The translations under genes were made by a program, and so were the position numbers. DNA of 47,190 bases. It comes from Verrucomicrobiaceae bacterium. GTDB taxonomy: Bacteria > Verrucomicrobiota > Verrucomicrobiia > Verrucomicrobiales > Akkermansiaceae. Location: NCBI GenBank assembly GCA_027484055.1, contig JAIXQH010000061.1, positions 1 through 47,190 of the forward strand, in the 5' to 3' direction. The notes under the pieces are model-generated. The model was not told the origin of the DNA. It was given only the letters and a program-made list of their open reading frames with translations, and did not search any database. This document shows, piece by piece, positions 1 to 8,172 of this stretch (the stretch's first letter is position 1; each line of letters begins with the position of its first letter).

Positions 1-2
1 AA

Positions 3-1136
3 CTGGCCGGCTGGGGCGATCACCTGACCATCACCGATCTGGTGCACCACATGGCCGGGTTCGTGACGGATGACCCGTGGGGAGACCGGCAGACCCCGCT
101 GCCCGAAGCCGAGTTCAGCGCCCTGTTGAAAGCCGGCGTGCCCTTCACCCGCGCGACCGGCCTCACCCACGAATATAGCAATCTTGGCTATGCCATTCTG
201 GGCCGCGTGATCCGCAATGTGACAGGCCAGCCGTTCGAAGCCGAGATCGCCCGCCGCCGCTTCCAGCCGCTCGGCATGGCCGCCACCACATTCAACCTGG
301 CCGATGTGCCGCAAGCCAAGCTCGCCACCGGCTGGCGGCGCGAGGATGGCGACTGGAAACGCGAGCCTGACATGGGCCCCGGCACCTTTGGTGCGATGGG
401 CGGCGTGATCACCACCGTGCCGGATTATGCTCGCTGGGTGGAGCATCTTTTGTCCGCCTGGCCCGCCGCCGCACCTGGGGAGGCCGAACCCAAGGCCCGC
501 GCCACCATGCGCAGCTTGGGCCGCGGCGAAGGCTCACCCCGGCGGATGGACAGGCCCGGCAACGCCGGCGTGCCCACCTGCATGGTGGCTGTGGTCTATG
601 GCGGCGGCTTGCGGATCGGCGATGATTGCCAACTGGGCCGCGTGGCGTTCCACGGCGGCGGCTATCCCGGTTATGGCAGCCACATGATCTTCGCGCCCGA
701 TCGCGGCTGGGGCGTGTTTGTCTTCACCAACCACACCTATGCCGGCGCGGCCGCCCCAGCCTGGGCAGCACTGACCGCGATCAAGCAGGCCGGACTGATG
801 CCGGCAGACGTGTTCCCGCTCTCGCCCGCGCTCGCCCGGCTGGTGGCACCGATGCACCTGTTGTTCACCAGCGGCGACGTCAGCAGGATCAGCGCCAATC
901 TGGCCGGCAATTTCCTGATGGACCGCGATGCCGGCCACCGGCGCGACGACATCGCCGCCATCACCGCCAAATCCGGCCCCTGCCCGGCCCCACCCGGCGT
1001 GCGGGCCCTTGGTGCGCTGGAGGGCGAATATCTCTGGCATTGCAAGAACGGCACGCTGATCGCCCACACCCTGTTGGCGCCGACCCAGGCCCCACAGATC
1101 CAGGCCCTGGACTGGCGCTTCGAGGCCAAGCGCTGA
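3..1136 (+). CDS. Beta-lactamase-family serine hydrolase, 5' truncated
   Basis: The reading frame is open from base 3 and ends at TGA 1134-1136, so the window cuts off the N-terminus. A GTG at base 42 lies inside the family motif ITDLVHHMAGF, so it is not a real start. That motif, the YSN tyrosine motif (near base 173) and the HGGG motif before a GYGS turn (near base 651) fit the class C beta-lactamase/PBP4-like family (PF00144), acyl-serine enzymes that cleave amide or ester bonds. The catalytic SxxK lies upstream of the window. Family members include esterases, D-aminopeptidases and beta-lactamases, so the substrate cannot be named. The gene is GC-rich like the right flank and ends 24 bases before the left attachment site, so it belongs to the chromosome. 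Confidence 0.85.
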   Translation: MAGWGDHLTITDLVHHMAGFVTDDPWGDRQTPLPEAEFSALLKAGVPFTRATGLTHEYSNLGYAILGRVIRNVTGQPFEAEIARRRFQPLGMAATTFNLADVPQAKLATGWRREDGDWKREPDMGPGTFGAMGGVITTVPDYARWVEHLLSAWPAAAPGEAEPKARATMRSLGRGEGSPRRMDRPGNAGVPTCMVAVVYGGGLRIGDDCQLGRVAFHGGGYPGYGSHMIFAPDRGWGVFVFTNHTYAGAAAPAWAALTAIKQAGLMPADVFPLSPALARLVAPMHLLFTSGDVSRISANLAGNFLMDRDAGHRRDDIAAITAKSGPCPAPPGVRALGALEGEYLWHCKNGTLIAHTLLAPTQAPQIQALDWRFEAKR

Positions 1137-1159
1137 AGAAACAAGCTGCTGAGCGGCGG

Positions 1160-1183
1160 TGGTCGGGATGACAGGATTCAAAC
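1160..1183. repeat. attL: duplicated tRNA-Pro 3' end
   Basis: This stretch matches bases 24172-24195 at 21 of 24 positions. Mismatches are at 1168, 1169 and 1180. It begins with the CCA complement TGG and covers the acceptor 3' strand and part of the T arm of tRNA-Pro, with no other tRNA sequence attached. It is the short copy expected when an island inserts at a tRNA 3' end and the other end keeps the whole gene. Confidence 0.72.
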
Positions 1184-1221
1184 AAATAACTGGAAAATAA
1201 CCATAATAAAAGCTATAATGT

Positions 1222-1242
1222 CCTACACAGGACCTGCACAGG
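1222..1242. promoter_or_regulatory. Integrase arm-type site pair 1 (left)
   Basis: Two direct copies, CCTACACAGG (1222-1231) and CCTGCACAGG (1233-1242), are 11 bases apart. The second recurs exactly at the other end of the element (24106-24115). Tandem motifs beside the attachment core fit the arm-binding sites of lambda-type integrases, read by the N-terminal domain of the recombinase encoded just downstream. Binding is inferred. Confidence 0.5.
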
Positions 1243-1271
1243 CACGGCACGTCAATGGGTTACGACGAAAG

Positions 1272-1291
1272 TCTGCACAGTTTCTGCACAG
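1272..1291. promoter_or_regulatory. Integrase arm-type site pair 2 (left)
   Basis: Two copies of TCTGCACAG (1272-1280 and 1283-1291) again show an 11-base period and end 13 bases before the integrase ATG. Bound integrase could therefore also repress its own gene. A related TCTGCACAA is at 24095-24103 on the right side. Confidence 0.5.
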
Positions 1292-1304
1292 CGGAGTGTA
1301 GGAT

Positions 1305-2600
1305 ATGGCTTTCGTCACCGATAAGGAAGAGCTCAAGAACGGCCTCATCATCTTCCGCCGTGGCGACGTGGTGCATTCAAACTTCTATTGCCGCATCAAG
1401 CTCCCCAAAGAGGATCGTTACAAGACGATCTCTCTGAAGACCGCTGACAAACAGACCGCCCGCGACCGCGCCTTCGAGCAGGACGCGGACATTCGGTTCC
1501 GCCTCAAGCACGACGTTGCAGTGTTCAACCGGCCGTTCCGGCAGGTGGCAGACGAGTATCTGCAAACACAGCAGCGCCGTGCGGATACCGGAGAGGTTTC
1601 ACGCGATCGCGTCAAAAATCTCCGAAATGCCTTCAACCGTGCGCTAAACGACTATGTCGGCAGCACCCAAATTCACCTGATCAGCCAGGACAGCTGGGCG
1701 CAGTATCCCACTTGGAGGCGCGAGAACGGGAAGGGCCGCTTCCGCGAGCATATCAGCGATTCAACCATCGCTTTTGAAATGGGCGCCCTCAATGCTGTGA
1801 TGAATTTCGCCATCACCAAGCGCTATGTCCCGGCCAGCCATCGGTTCGAGGGCCGCCCGAAACTCAAGACGATGCGCCGCGATGAATTCACGCTGGAGGA
1901 GTATCGCAAGCTGCACAGCGTCGGCCGCAAATGGATACGCGCGGCCACCAGCCCACAGGGCACCTGGTATCGAACCATGTGCTACAATTTCATGCTCATC
2001 ATGTGCAACACGGGCATGCGTCCGCCGGAAGCGAAGAATCTCCGCTGGCGAGACATCATGACCGCCAAGGATCGCGACGGACGCGAAATCATCGTCATGT
2101 TCGTTCAGGGCAAGGGCAAATCCCGCAAGCTAGTCGCCCCCAAAAGCGTGGGAGACTACCTTGCCCGCGTCCGCGAATTATCCAAAGCGACCAAGCCGGA
2201 TGACTCAGTTTTCACCATCATCAACGGCAAACCCGCCAAGTATCTATACAGCGACACCGTACAGGCACTGCTCGAAGAGGCAGGCCTTCGCATGGGGCCG
2301 AACGGCATTCCCCGTTCGACCTATTGCTTCCGCCATACCTACGCCACGTTCCGCCTGAGCGAGGGCGTCGACGTTTACATCCTGGCCGAGCAGATGGGCA
2401 CGTCCGTCAAGATGATCGAAAACCACTATGGGCATGTGAACACCATCAAGCACGCTGACCGCGTTCTAATGGGCATCGGCGGATGGGATGCTATGCACGC
2501 CGATATGAACGCTGAAGGCGACGCCGAGGAAGCGACAGCGAAGGCAAAGCAAGCCGCAAAAGCCAAACAGGCTATCAAACCGCCCCGTTCAAAACGCTAA
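1305..2600 (+). CDS. int: Tyrosine recombinase (element integrase)
   Basis: This 431-residue tyrosine recombinase should catalyse excision and insertion of the element at tRNA-Pro. It has an N-terminal arm-binding-like part (about 1-80), a core-binding SAM-like region (about 80-185) and a catalytic domain (about 195-390). The first catalytic Arg is R239 in NTGMR and a Lys lies in the GKGKSRK strand (about 268-275). Box II reads YCFRHTYAT with R343. The likely nucleophile is Y375 in NHYGHV. At the first box II His position there is Tyr (Y340), a substitution known in phage-type integrases. The C-terminus is an Ala/Lys-rich tail. The ATG at 1305 follows an AGTGTAGGAT purine-rich stretch. It is the first gene inside the left attachment site and ends in a strong hairpin. 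Confidence 0.93.
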   Translation: MAFVTDKEELKNGLIIFRRGDVVHSNFYCRIKLPKEDRYKTISLKTADKQTARDRAFEQDADIRFRLKHDVAVFNRPFRQVADEYLQTQQRRADTGEVSRDRVKNLRNAFNRALNDYVGSTQIHLISQDSWAQYPTWRRENGKGRFREHISDSTIAFEMGALNAVMNFAITKRYVPASHRFEGRPKLKTMRRDEFTLEEYRKLHSVGRKWIRAATSPQGTWYRTMCYNFMLIMCNTGMRPPEAKNLRWRDIMTAKDRDGREIIVMFVQGKGKSRKLVAPKSVGDYLARVRELSKATKPDDSVFTIINGKPAKYLYSDTVQALLEEAGLRMGPNGIPRSTYCFRHTYATFRLSEGVDVYILAEQMGTSVKMIENHYGHVNTIKHADRVLMGIGGWDAMHADMNAEGDAEEATAKAKQAAKAKQAIKPPRSKR

Positions 2601-2636
2601 ACCCGCATCGCCGATGCTCTACGGGGTTAGCGTTTT
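2591..2636. terminator. Hairpin terminator overlapping the int stop codon
   Basis: AAAACGCTAAACCCG (2591-2605) pairs with CGGGGTTAGCGTTTT (2622-2636) over 15 positions with one mismatch, around a 16-base loop. The int stop codon lies in the left arm. The run of A on the left and T on the right would let it work in both directions. Confidence 0.65.
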
Positions 2637-2644
2637 CGCCGAAC

Positions 2645-2681
2645 TTGCACGACGCACCGCTGGTGCTACCCGGTCGTGCAA
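2645..2681. other. Nested stem-loop downstream of int
   Basis: TTGCACGAC (2645-2653) is the perfect complement of GTCGTGCAA (2673-2681). Nested inside, GCACC (2654-2658) pairs with GGTGC (2662-2666) around GCT. No T-run follows, so it does not look like a simple terminator. It could be a protein-binding site or a small structured RNA. From here to 2913 I see no convincing gene. Confidence 0.4.
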
Positions 2682-2913
2682 TCGGCCAAGCGGGCATTGG
2701 AAACAGGTGCGCCGAGCCTCAAGCACCCCGGTGCCTGCGTCTTCAACGCTGGCATTTCCCTTCGCCGCTGGCGACCAAAAAGGTAAATGACGAGGTTACT
2801 GTTCGGATTTATTTGCATCGTTTGGCTTTTGTGGTGGGCGTCAGGCAGTCAGCCGCCAGGTGCCCAAGCGCCATTCATAGTGCATGTTTCGAAATCGGTT
2901 TCGTAACGCGGCA

Positions 2914-3066
2914 TTAGCCGCGCCCTCGATAGCGACGCGCCCGGAGCATTTGGCGACGCCAACGCCGCAAAGCCAGGTAGCTTTGGAGCTGGCATGCCAG
3001 GCGGGAAAGCGTCAGCCCGAGCTGCACGCAGGCATTGATGAATAAGATGAAATTGGTGATTGTCAT
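2914..3066 (-). CDS. Small hydrophobic/Arg-rich protein, unknown function
   Basis: The start ATG at 3066 is preceded by GGGAGGAAATC, an excellent Shine-Dalgarno site, which is why I use it rather than the longer frame from 3195. The 50-residue product begins MTITNFILFINACVQLGL, a hydrophobic helix of membrane-segment length, and ends with a basic tail containing LRRWRRQMLRARRYRGRG. I do not recognise a family. It is isolated, on the opposite strand between int and the defence operon. A single-pass membrane peptide is the simplest reading; a spurious frame is possible. Confidence 0.5.
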   Translation of the reverse strand: MTITNFILFINACVQLGLTLSRLACQLQSYLALRRWRRQMLRARRYRGRG

Positions 3067-3298
3067 GATTTCCTCCCACTGCCTCGCACGGAATGTGCGA
3101 TGAACGAGAGGGCAACCGGCAGGCCGGAATGAGTATGGATCATAGGTCGCAACATGCGCCGCGCCAGCGGGATAGAGCTGCACACGGCTAGCCACGGAAG
3201 ACTATCGCCTTGACCCGTCTGACCGGTCTGCCAAGGTTCTCGAAGATAGGAGACATCACTGGGCAGGCTGTAGGTGGATCTCCAATGAAAGGAGCAAT

Positions 3299-3406
3299 TT
3301 GCTTGATTCGGCAGCCGTCACGAAGGACGAAAAGCGCATCAAGTCCTTGCGAAAGCTCAAAGATATTGAGCTTTATCCGCGTTTAGTGCTTGCTAAACGT
3401 AGGTAA
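3299..3406 (+). CDS. Possible 35-residue basic protein (TTG start) or gene remnant
   Basis: GAAAGGAG followed after four bases by TTG (3299) and 35 codons to TAA 3404-3406 gives a very charged peptide: TKDEKRIKSLRKLKDIELYP, then LVLAKRR. The same frame is open back to a TAG at 3173 and also reads like protein there (DYRLDPSDRSAKVLEDRR), but has no start codon. It could therefore be the tail of a decayed longer gene. It lies in the same frame as the helicase that follows, separated only by this TAA. I recognise no family. Confidence 0.35.
   Translation: MLDSAAVTKDEKRIKSLRKLKDIELYPRLVLAKRR
3380..3399. promoter_or_regulatory. Inverted repeat upstream of the defence operon
   Basis: CGTTTAG (3380-3386) and CTAAACG (3393-3399) are perfect 7-base arms around a 6-base spacer. 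A third CTAAACG lies at 3429-3435. Their position 35-90 bases before the helicase start suits an operator. No gene for a dedicated regulator sits next to it. Confidence 0.4.
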
Positions 3407-3469
3407 AAACAAGTTAATCAACAAAGGCCTAAACGCATTCCGCCGTTCGCAATAAGAAAAGGGACGATT

Positions 3470-6337
3470 CTGACCAACATAACCACAGACTATCATGCGA
3501 AATATATCGCTAGTGATCTAACGCGACGCCGCTCTTCCGACAGTAGCGAAAAGCTAGCCGTCGCAGTTGCAGGCGCGCAGGTGGATATGAACCCGCATCA
3601 GGTTGATGCGGCGCTCTTTGCGTTTGCGTCTCCATTGTCAAAGGGCGCACTTCTGGCCGATGAGGTCGGGTTGGGTAAAACCATCGAAGCCGGGCTAGTG
3701 ATTTCACAACGCTGGGCGGAAGGGAAACGCCGTATTCTGATTATTGCCCCGTCAAATCTGCGCAAACAGTGGCATCAGGAAATGAATGAAAAATTCTTCA
3801 TTCCCTGCACTATTCTCGAATCAAAATCCTATAATGCCGCCATAAAAGCAGCGAACTTTCGGCCCTTCGACAGCAGCGATAGTGTTATCATTTGCTCATA
3901 CCAATTCGCGCGCAATAAAGCAGCAGACGTGCACGCCACCCCGTGGGATTTAGTCGTGATCGACGAAGCCCATCGCCTGCGCAATGTCTACAAGCCGTCA
4001 AATGTGATTGCCAACACCTTGAAGGCAGCACTTGCAGAGCGGCACAAGCTTTTACTGACCGCAACCCCCCTGCAAAACTCATTGCTCGAACTCTTTGGGC
4101 TGGTGAGTTTCATCGACGAGCACACGTTCGGCGATCTCAAAAGTTTTCGCGAGCAGTTTGCCAACCTATCGCAGGAACGCACCTTTGAAGTGCTGCGTGA
4201 GCGGTTAAAGCCAATCTGCCATCGCACATTGCGCCGCCAGGTCACCGCCTATGTGCCCTACACCAAGCGGCATGCAATACTGGAGGAGTTCAGCCCCGAC
4301 GAGGCGGAAGATAGACTCTACAATCTCGTCACCGCCTATTTGCAGCGGGATAACTTGCAGGCACTTCCACCAAGCCAGCGTTCGCTCATGACATTAGTGC
4401 TGCGCAAGTTGCTCGCATCGTCCACGTTTGCCATTGCAGGCGCGCTAACCTCTATCTCCAACCGACTGCAAAGGCGGCTGGATGATAGCATGCAGCCCGT
4501 ATCGCTGATTGATGAGCTGGACGAGGACTACGAAGCGCTGGACGAAACAGCGGAAGAATGGCCCGATGATGACGCGGAGCCACTGACGGAAGCCGATCAG
4601 CGTGCCTTGGAAACCGAGATAGCAGAACTGCGCGAATTCGCATCGCTCGCAACATCCATTGACCAGAATGCTAAAGGCCGCGCCTTACTGAAGGCGCTTG
4701 AGGTTGGCTTCGCCAAGGCCCGCGAGTTTGGCGCGGATGAGAAAGCCATTATCTTCACCGAGTCGAGAAAAACCCAATCCTATTTGCTGCGCGTTCTGGC
4801 GGACAGCCCGTGGGCAGAACATATCGTCCTATTCAACGGCACCAACACCGACCCTGAATCCAAAGCCATCTATCAGCAATGGCTTGCGCGCCATGTGGGA
4901 TCGGATCGTGTCACGGGTTCCAAGACCGCTGATATGCGCTCCGCGCTGGTCGATTATTTCCGCGAGCGCGGGAAGATTATGATTGCCACCGAAGCTGGGG
5001 CCGAGGGCATCAACTTGCAATTCTGCGCAATGGTGGTGAACTACGACCTGCCTTGGAATCCACAACGCATCGAACAGCGCATCGGGCGCTGCCATCGCTA
5101 TGGCCAGAAACACGATGTCGTCGTGGTGAATTTTCTCAATCAGAAGAACGAGGCGGATCAGCGCGTCTATGCGCTGCTGTCCGAAAAATTCCAATTGTTC
5201 GAGGGCGTATTTGGCGCAAGCGACGAAGTGCTGGGCGCGATTGAATCAGGCGTCGATTTTGAAAAACGCATCGCGGGAATCTACCAGCAATGCCGTCAAA
5301 CCACCGAAATCAAATCGGCATTCGATCAGCTTCAGCTGGAGCTAAGCCTTGAGATCAACGAGGCTATGACCCACACCCGCCGTAAGTTGCTCGAAAACTT
5401 CGATGACGAGGTGCGTGAGAAGCTCAAAATCCGCAATGCCGATACCAATCTTCATCTGAGTCAGTTTGAGCGGCAGTTGATGAAACTTGCCGCGCATGAG
5501 CTTGCCGGCGATGCCGACTTCATCGACACGTCATCGTTCAGGCTCAACGCCGTGCCCGCTTGGGTGGACAGCGCAGGCATCCCCACAGGGCTGTATGAGT
5601 TACCGCGACGCACGGGCGAGGCTCATCTCTTTCGTGTTAATCATCCCCTTGGCGCGGCCATTGTTTCACGTGCCCGTGCCCGCGAGCTGCCGACCGTCGA
5701 AATCGTGTTTGATTATGCGCACCATGAAGGGCGCATATCGCAGATTGAGGCCTTGATTGGAAAATCGGGCTGGTTGGCGGGGTCGATGCTATCGGTCGAT
5801 GCGCTTGGCCAAAGCGAAGATCATCTTTTGTTGGCTGGATTTACCGACGACGGCACGGCGCTCAGTGACGAAGCAACCTCACGGTTGATGACCGTCGCGG
5901 GCACCGCAGGCAGGCAGCTTTCCTTGCCTGCCGAATTCGCAACGCAGATCGCACATTCGCTAGCGGTGCAACAGGCGCGTATCCGCGAAGCCATTTCCGA
6001 GCGCAATGCCAGCTTTTTTGAACAGGAAGCCGAAAAGCTGGATGGCTGGGCCGACGACCTCAAAGTGGGGCTGGAGCGGGAAATCAAAGAAATCGACCGC
6101 CAGATCAAGGAAGCGCGCCGCGCCGCGACGGTAGCACAAACGCTTGAAGCAAAACTGGCGGGCCAGAAAGCCGTCAAGGCGCTGGAGACCGAACGGAATG
6201 CCAAGCGACGTTCCTTGTTCGATGCGCAAGACCGCATCGACGAAAGCCGGTCGGAACTCATTGCCACCATTGAGGGCAAGCTTGAGCAGAGCGTCACCGA
6301 TCTGCCATTGTTCACACTCCGATGGAGTGTCGCATAA
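3470..6337 (+). CDS. SNF2/HepA-like helicase, first gene of the defence operon
   Basis: This superfamily 2 ATPase of the RapA/HepA-SNF2 type should translocate on DNA using ATP. With a start at 3470 it has 955 residues. Motif I is DEVGLGKT (K70), motif II is DEAH (165-168), motif III is LTATP, and motif VI is QRIGRCHRYGQ (536-546). A long charged coiled-coil-like C-terminus follows. The first GTG is at 3581, but the frame upstream is clearly protein-like (ITTDYHAKY, DLTRRR), has no ATG, GTG or TTG, and shows AAAGGGA five bases before CTG 3470. I therefore place the start at CTG. An assembly error or a lost ATG is the alternative. The stop TAA overlaps the next ATG by one base (TAATG), so translation is probably coupled. 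DISARM DrmD is a distant comparison only. Confidence 0.88.
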   Translation: MTNITTDYHAKYIASDLTRRRSSDSSEKLAVAVAGAQVDMNPHQVDAALFAFASPLSKGALLADEVGLGKTIEAGLVISQRWAEGKRRILIIAPSNLRKQWHQEMNEKFFIPCTILESKSYNAAIKAANFRPFDSSDSVIICSYQFARNKAADVHATPWDLVVIDEAHRLRNVYKPSNVIANTLKAALAERHKLLLTATPLQNSLLELFGLVSFIDEHTFGDLKSFREQFANLSQERTFEVLRERLKPICHRTLRRQVTAYVPYTKRHAILEEFSPDEAEDRLYNLVTAYLQRDNLQALPPSQRSLMTLVLRKLLASSTFAIAGALTSISNRLQRRLDDSMQPVSLIDELDEDYEALDETAEEWPDDDAEPLTEADQRALETEIAELREFASLATSIDQNAKGRALLKALEVGFAKAREFGADEKAIIFTESRKTQSYLLRVLADSPWAEHIVLFNGTNTDPESKAIYQQWLARHVGSDRVTGSKTADMRSALVDYFRERGKIMIATEAGAEGINLQFCAMVVNYDLPWNPQRIEQRIGRCHRYGQKHDVVVVNFLNQKNEADQRVYALLSEKFQLFEGVFGASDEVLGAIESGVDFEKRIAGIYQQCRQTTEIKSAFDQLQLELSLEINEAMTHTRRKLLENFDDEVREKLKIRNADTNLHLSQFERQLMKLAAHELAGDADFIDTSSFRLNAVPAWVDSAGIPTGLYELPRRTGEAHLFRVNHPLGAAIVSRARARELPTVEIVFDYAHHEGRISQIEALIGKSGWLAGSMLSVDALGQSEDHLLLAGFTDDGTALSDEATSRLMTVAGTAGRQLSLPAEFATQIAHSLAVQQARIREAISERNASFFEQEAEKLDGWADDLKVGLEREIKEIDRQIKEARRAATVAQTLEAKLAGQKAVKALETERNAKRRSLFDAQDRIDESRSELIATIEGKLEQSVTDLPLFTLRWSVA

Positions 6338-8172
6338 TGCCTGAGCGGCCCATTGAAATCCTGGCATTGCCTCCAAAACTGCATGAAATGTTCGATGGTC
6401 ATGTGCCGCAGCGAACCAACGGTGAAGCCGAAGCCATGGAGCGGGATTTTCTAAGCCGCGCCCTTGCCGCCTATGCGATGCACAAGCTCGCTGACGCCAC
6501 GCTTGAGGAAGCCGCAAAATCCATTGTGGATGGCGGCGGCGATGGCGGCATCGATAGTGTGTATTTCTCCGCCGCTACCAACACGCTGTGGCTTGTGCAG
6601 TCCAAATACATCCATGCCGGATTGACCGAGCCTGACCTGGGCGACGTCACCAAGTTCAAAGCGGGCGTCGAATATCTGCTGGAGGGCCGCTTTGATGCCT
6701 TTGCCGCCAACCCCGCCTGGGTGAAAATATTGCCGCAAATCGAAGCGCACATCAGAAATGCCGCCACCCGTGTGCGCGCCGTGCTGTGCTATTCTGGCCT
6801 TGCGCTCATCTCCGAAGACCGCAAACGGCTGTTTGAAGCCCTCAAAGCTAAGGTTTCTAAGGAACCCGAAGACGATTTTTTCCAGTTCCATTCCATCAAT
6901 CTCACCACGCTGAATGATTGGGTCACAGGCGGCGACGAAGCCGTTGGCATTGAATCCGTCGAGCTCGAAATCCTTCACCCTGGCCTGATTACCAGGCCGC
7001 ATGAGACCATCTACGGGCTGATAACCCTTGAAAGTTTGGATGCCCTGCATCGTGCCCACGGCAAGCGTTTGGTGTCGGCCAATTTGCGCGGCTTCAAGGG
7101 CCGCACCGACGTGAACGAGGAAATCCAGCGCACCGTCAGCACTGAAGCGGCGGTGTTCTTTTATCTCAATAACGGCCTCACAGCCTATTGTGACCGCCTC
7201 GAACTCAACAACCTTGACCGCGCCAACGCCGAGCGCAAGCGGATCACGGCGAAGGGCTTTGCCATTATCAATGGCGCCCAGACATTGGGTTCCATTGCCA
7301 AATGCTTTGCGGATGCCCCGCCTGACGCAAAGCCCAGCGGCCATGCGTTCATCAAAATCATCTCGCTTGAAAAATGCGAGGATGACCGCGCCTTCGCCGA
7401 CCGCATTTCCCGCACGGCAAATTTCCAGAATTTTGTGGGATTGAAGGATTTCGCCGCCGCCTACGAATTGCATGGCCAGATCGCGCGCACGCTCGTTCCC
7501 CACAATATCAGCTATCACTTCAAGATCGACGACGACACGCCGCCCTCCGATGAGGCAAACTTCGATATGGAGGAAGCGCTCACGGCCTGTGCCTGCCTGA
7601 AAAACACCAACGATTGCGATTTCATCTCCCGTGTTGCCGCCAACCGTGATTCGCTGCGTTCGCTTGAAATGGTGTTTCCACCCGAGGCTTTGCTACGCAG
7701 CCGCCACGAGCGGGTATTTCCGCCCGACCTGTCAGCCCGCACCGTCTGGCGCGCCGTGCAGGTGCAGCGCATTGTGATTCCCATCATGCGCGATAGCGCG
7801 CGCGCCGTAACGGGGGCGAGCAAAGCGTTCTACAGCAACGCCCGCTGGTTGGTACTGGCTGCAATTTTTAACCGCTTGAAACCAGAAATGGGCGAAGCGT
7901 TGGCGCTGAGCGCCGACGAACAGGCAGTGGTGTCCGCCGCCGTAACCGACTATGCGGAAAAGCTGCTGGCGCTTTGCGTGGCTAGGGGCTTTGCTAGTTA
8001 CGAACTGGCGGCAGGTGGGGTGCAGGTGTTGCAGGCGGCACGCGATTTCCAGTCCGTGTTTAAAACACAGGGGGATTGCCAGAACCTTTTTGGTGCGTTG
8101 AAGGCCGAAATCTGGAAAACTACGAATGCGGCACAACCTACCGATGCCGATCAGCAAGGTGCGAATGACTAA
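6337..8172 (+). CDS. AIPR-family protein with nuclease-like N-terminus
   Basis: The ATG at 6337 overlaps the helicase stop by one base and has GGAG upstream, so I prefer it to the ATG at 6322. The 611-residue protein carries the AIPR (abortive infection phage resistance, PF10592) signature: FYLNNGLTAYC with N278-N279-G280 and IINGAQTLGS with N312 to T316. Near the N-terminus, GGIDSVYF (D73) is followed by LWLVQSK (Q88, K90). That pattern fits a PD-(D/E)xK nuclease with a QxK variant. AIPR proteins are found with restriction systems and are linked to phage abortive infection. The catalytic assignment is inference from motif spacing. The stop overlaps the mod start by eight bases. Confidence 0.85.
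   Translation: MPERPIEILALPPKLHEMFDGHVPQRTNGEAEAMERDFLSRALAAYAMHKLADATLEEAAKSIVDGGGDGGIDSVYFSAATNTLWLVQSKYIHAGLTEPDLGDVTKFKAGVEYLLEGRFDAFAANPAWVKILPQIEAHIRNAATRVRAVLCYSGLALISEDRKRLFEALKAKVSKEPEDDFFQFHSINLTTLNDWVTGGDEAVGIESVELEILHPGLITRPHETIYGLITLESLDALHRAHGKRLVSANLRGFKGRTDVNEEIQRTVSTEAAVFFYLNNGLTAYCDRLELNNLDRANAERKRITAKGFAIINGAQTLGSIAKCFADAPPDAKPSGHAFIKIISLEKCEDDRAFADRISRTANFQNFVGLKDFAAAYELHGQIARTLVPHNISYHFKIDDDTPPSDEANFDMEEALTACACLKNTNDCDFISRVAANRDSLRSLEMVFPPEALLRSRHERVFPPDLSARTVWRAVQVQRIVIPIMRDSARAVTGASKAFYSNARWLVLAAIFNRLKPEMGEALALSADEQAVVSAAVTDYAEKLLALCVARGFASYELAAGGVQVLQAARDFQSVFKTQGDCQNLFGALKAEIWKTTNAAQPTDADQQGAND

Noticed and set aside
2645..2917. Rightward 90-codon frame
   Set aside because: It starts within the stem-loop region, has no ribosome site and no protein-like pattern.
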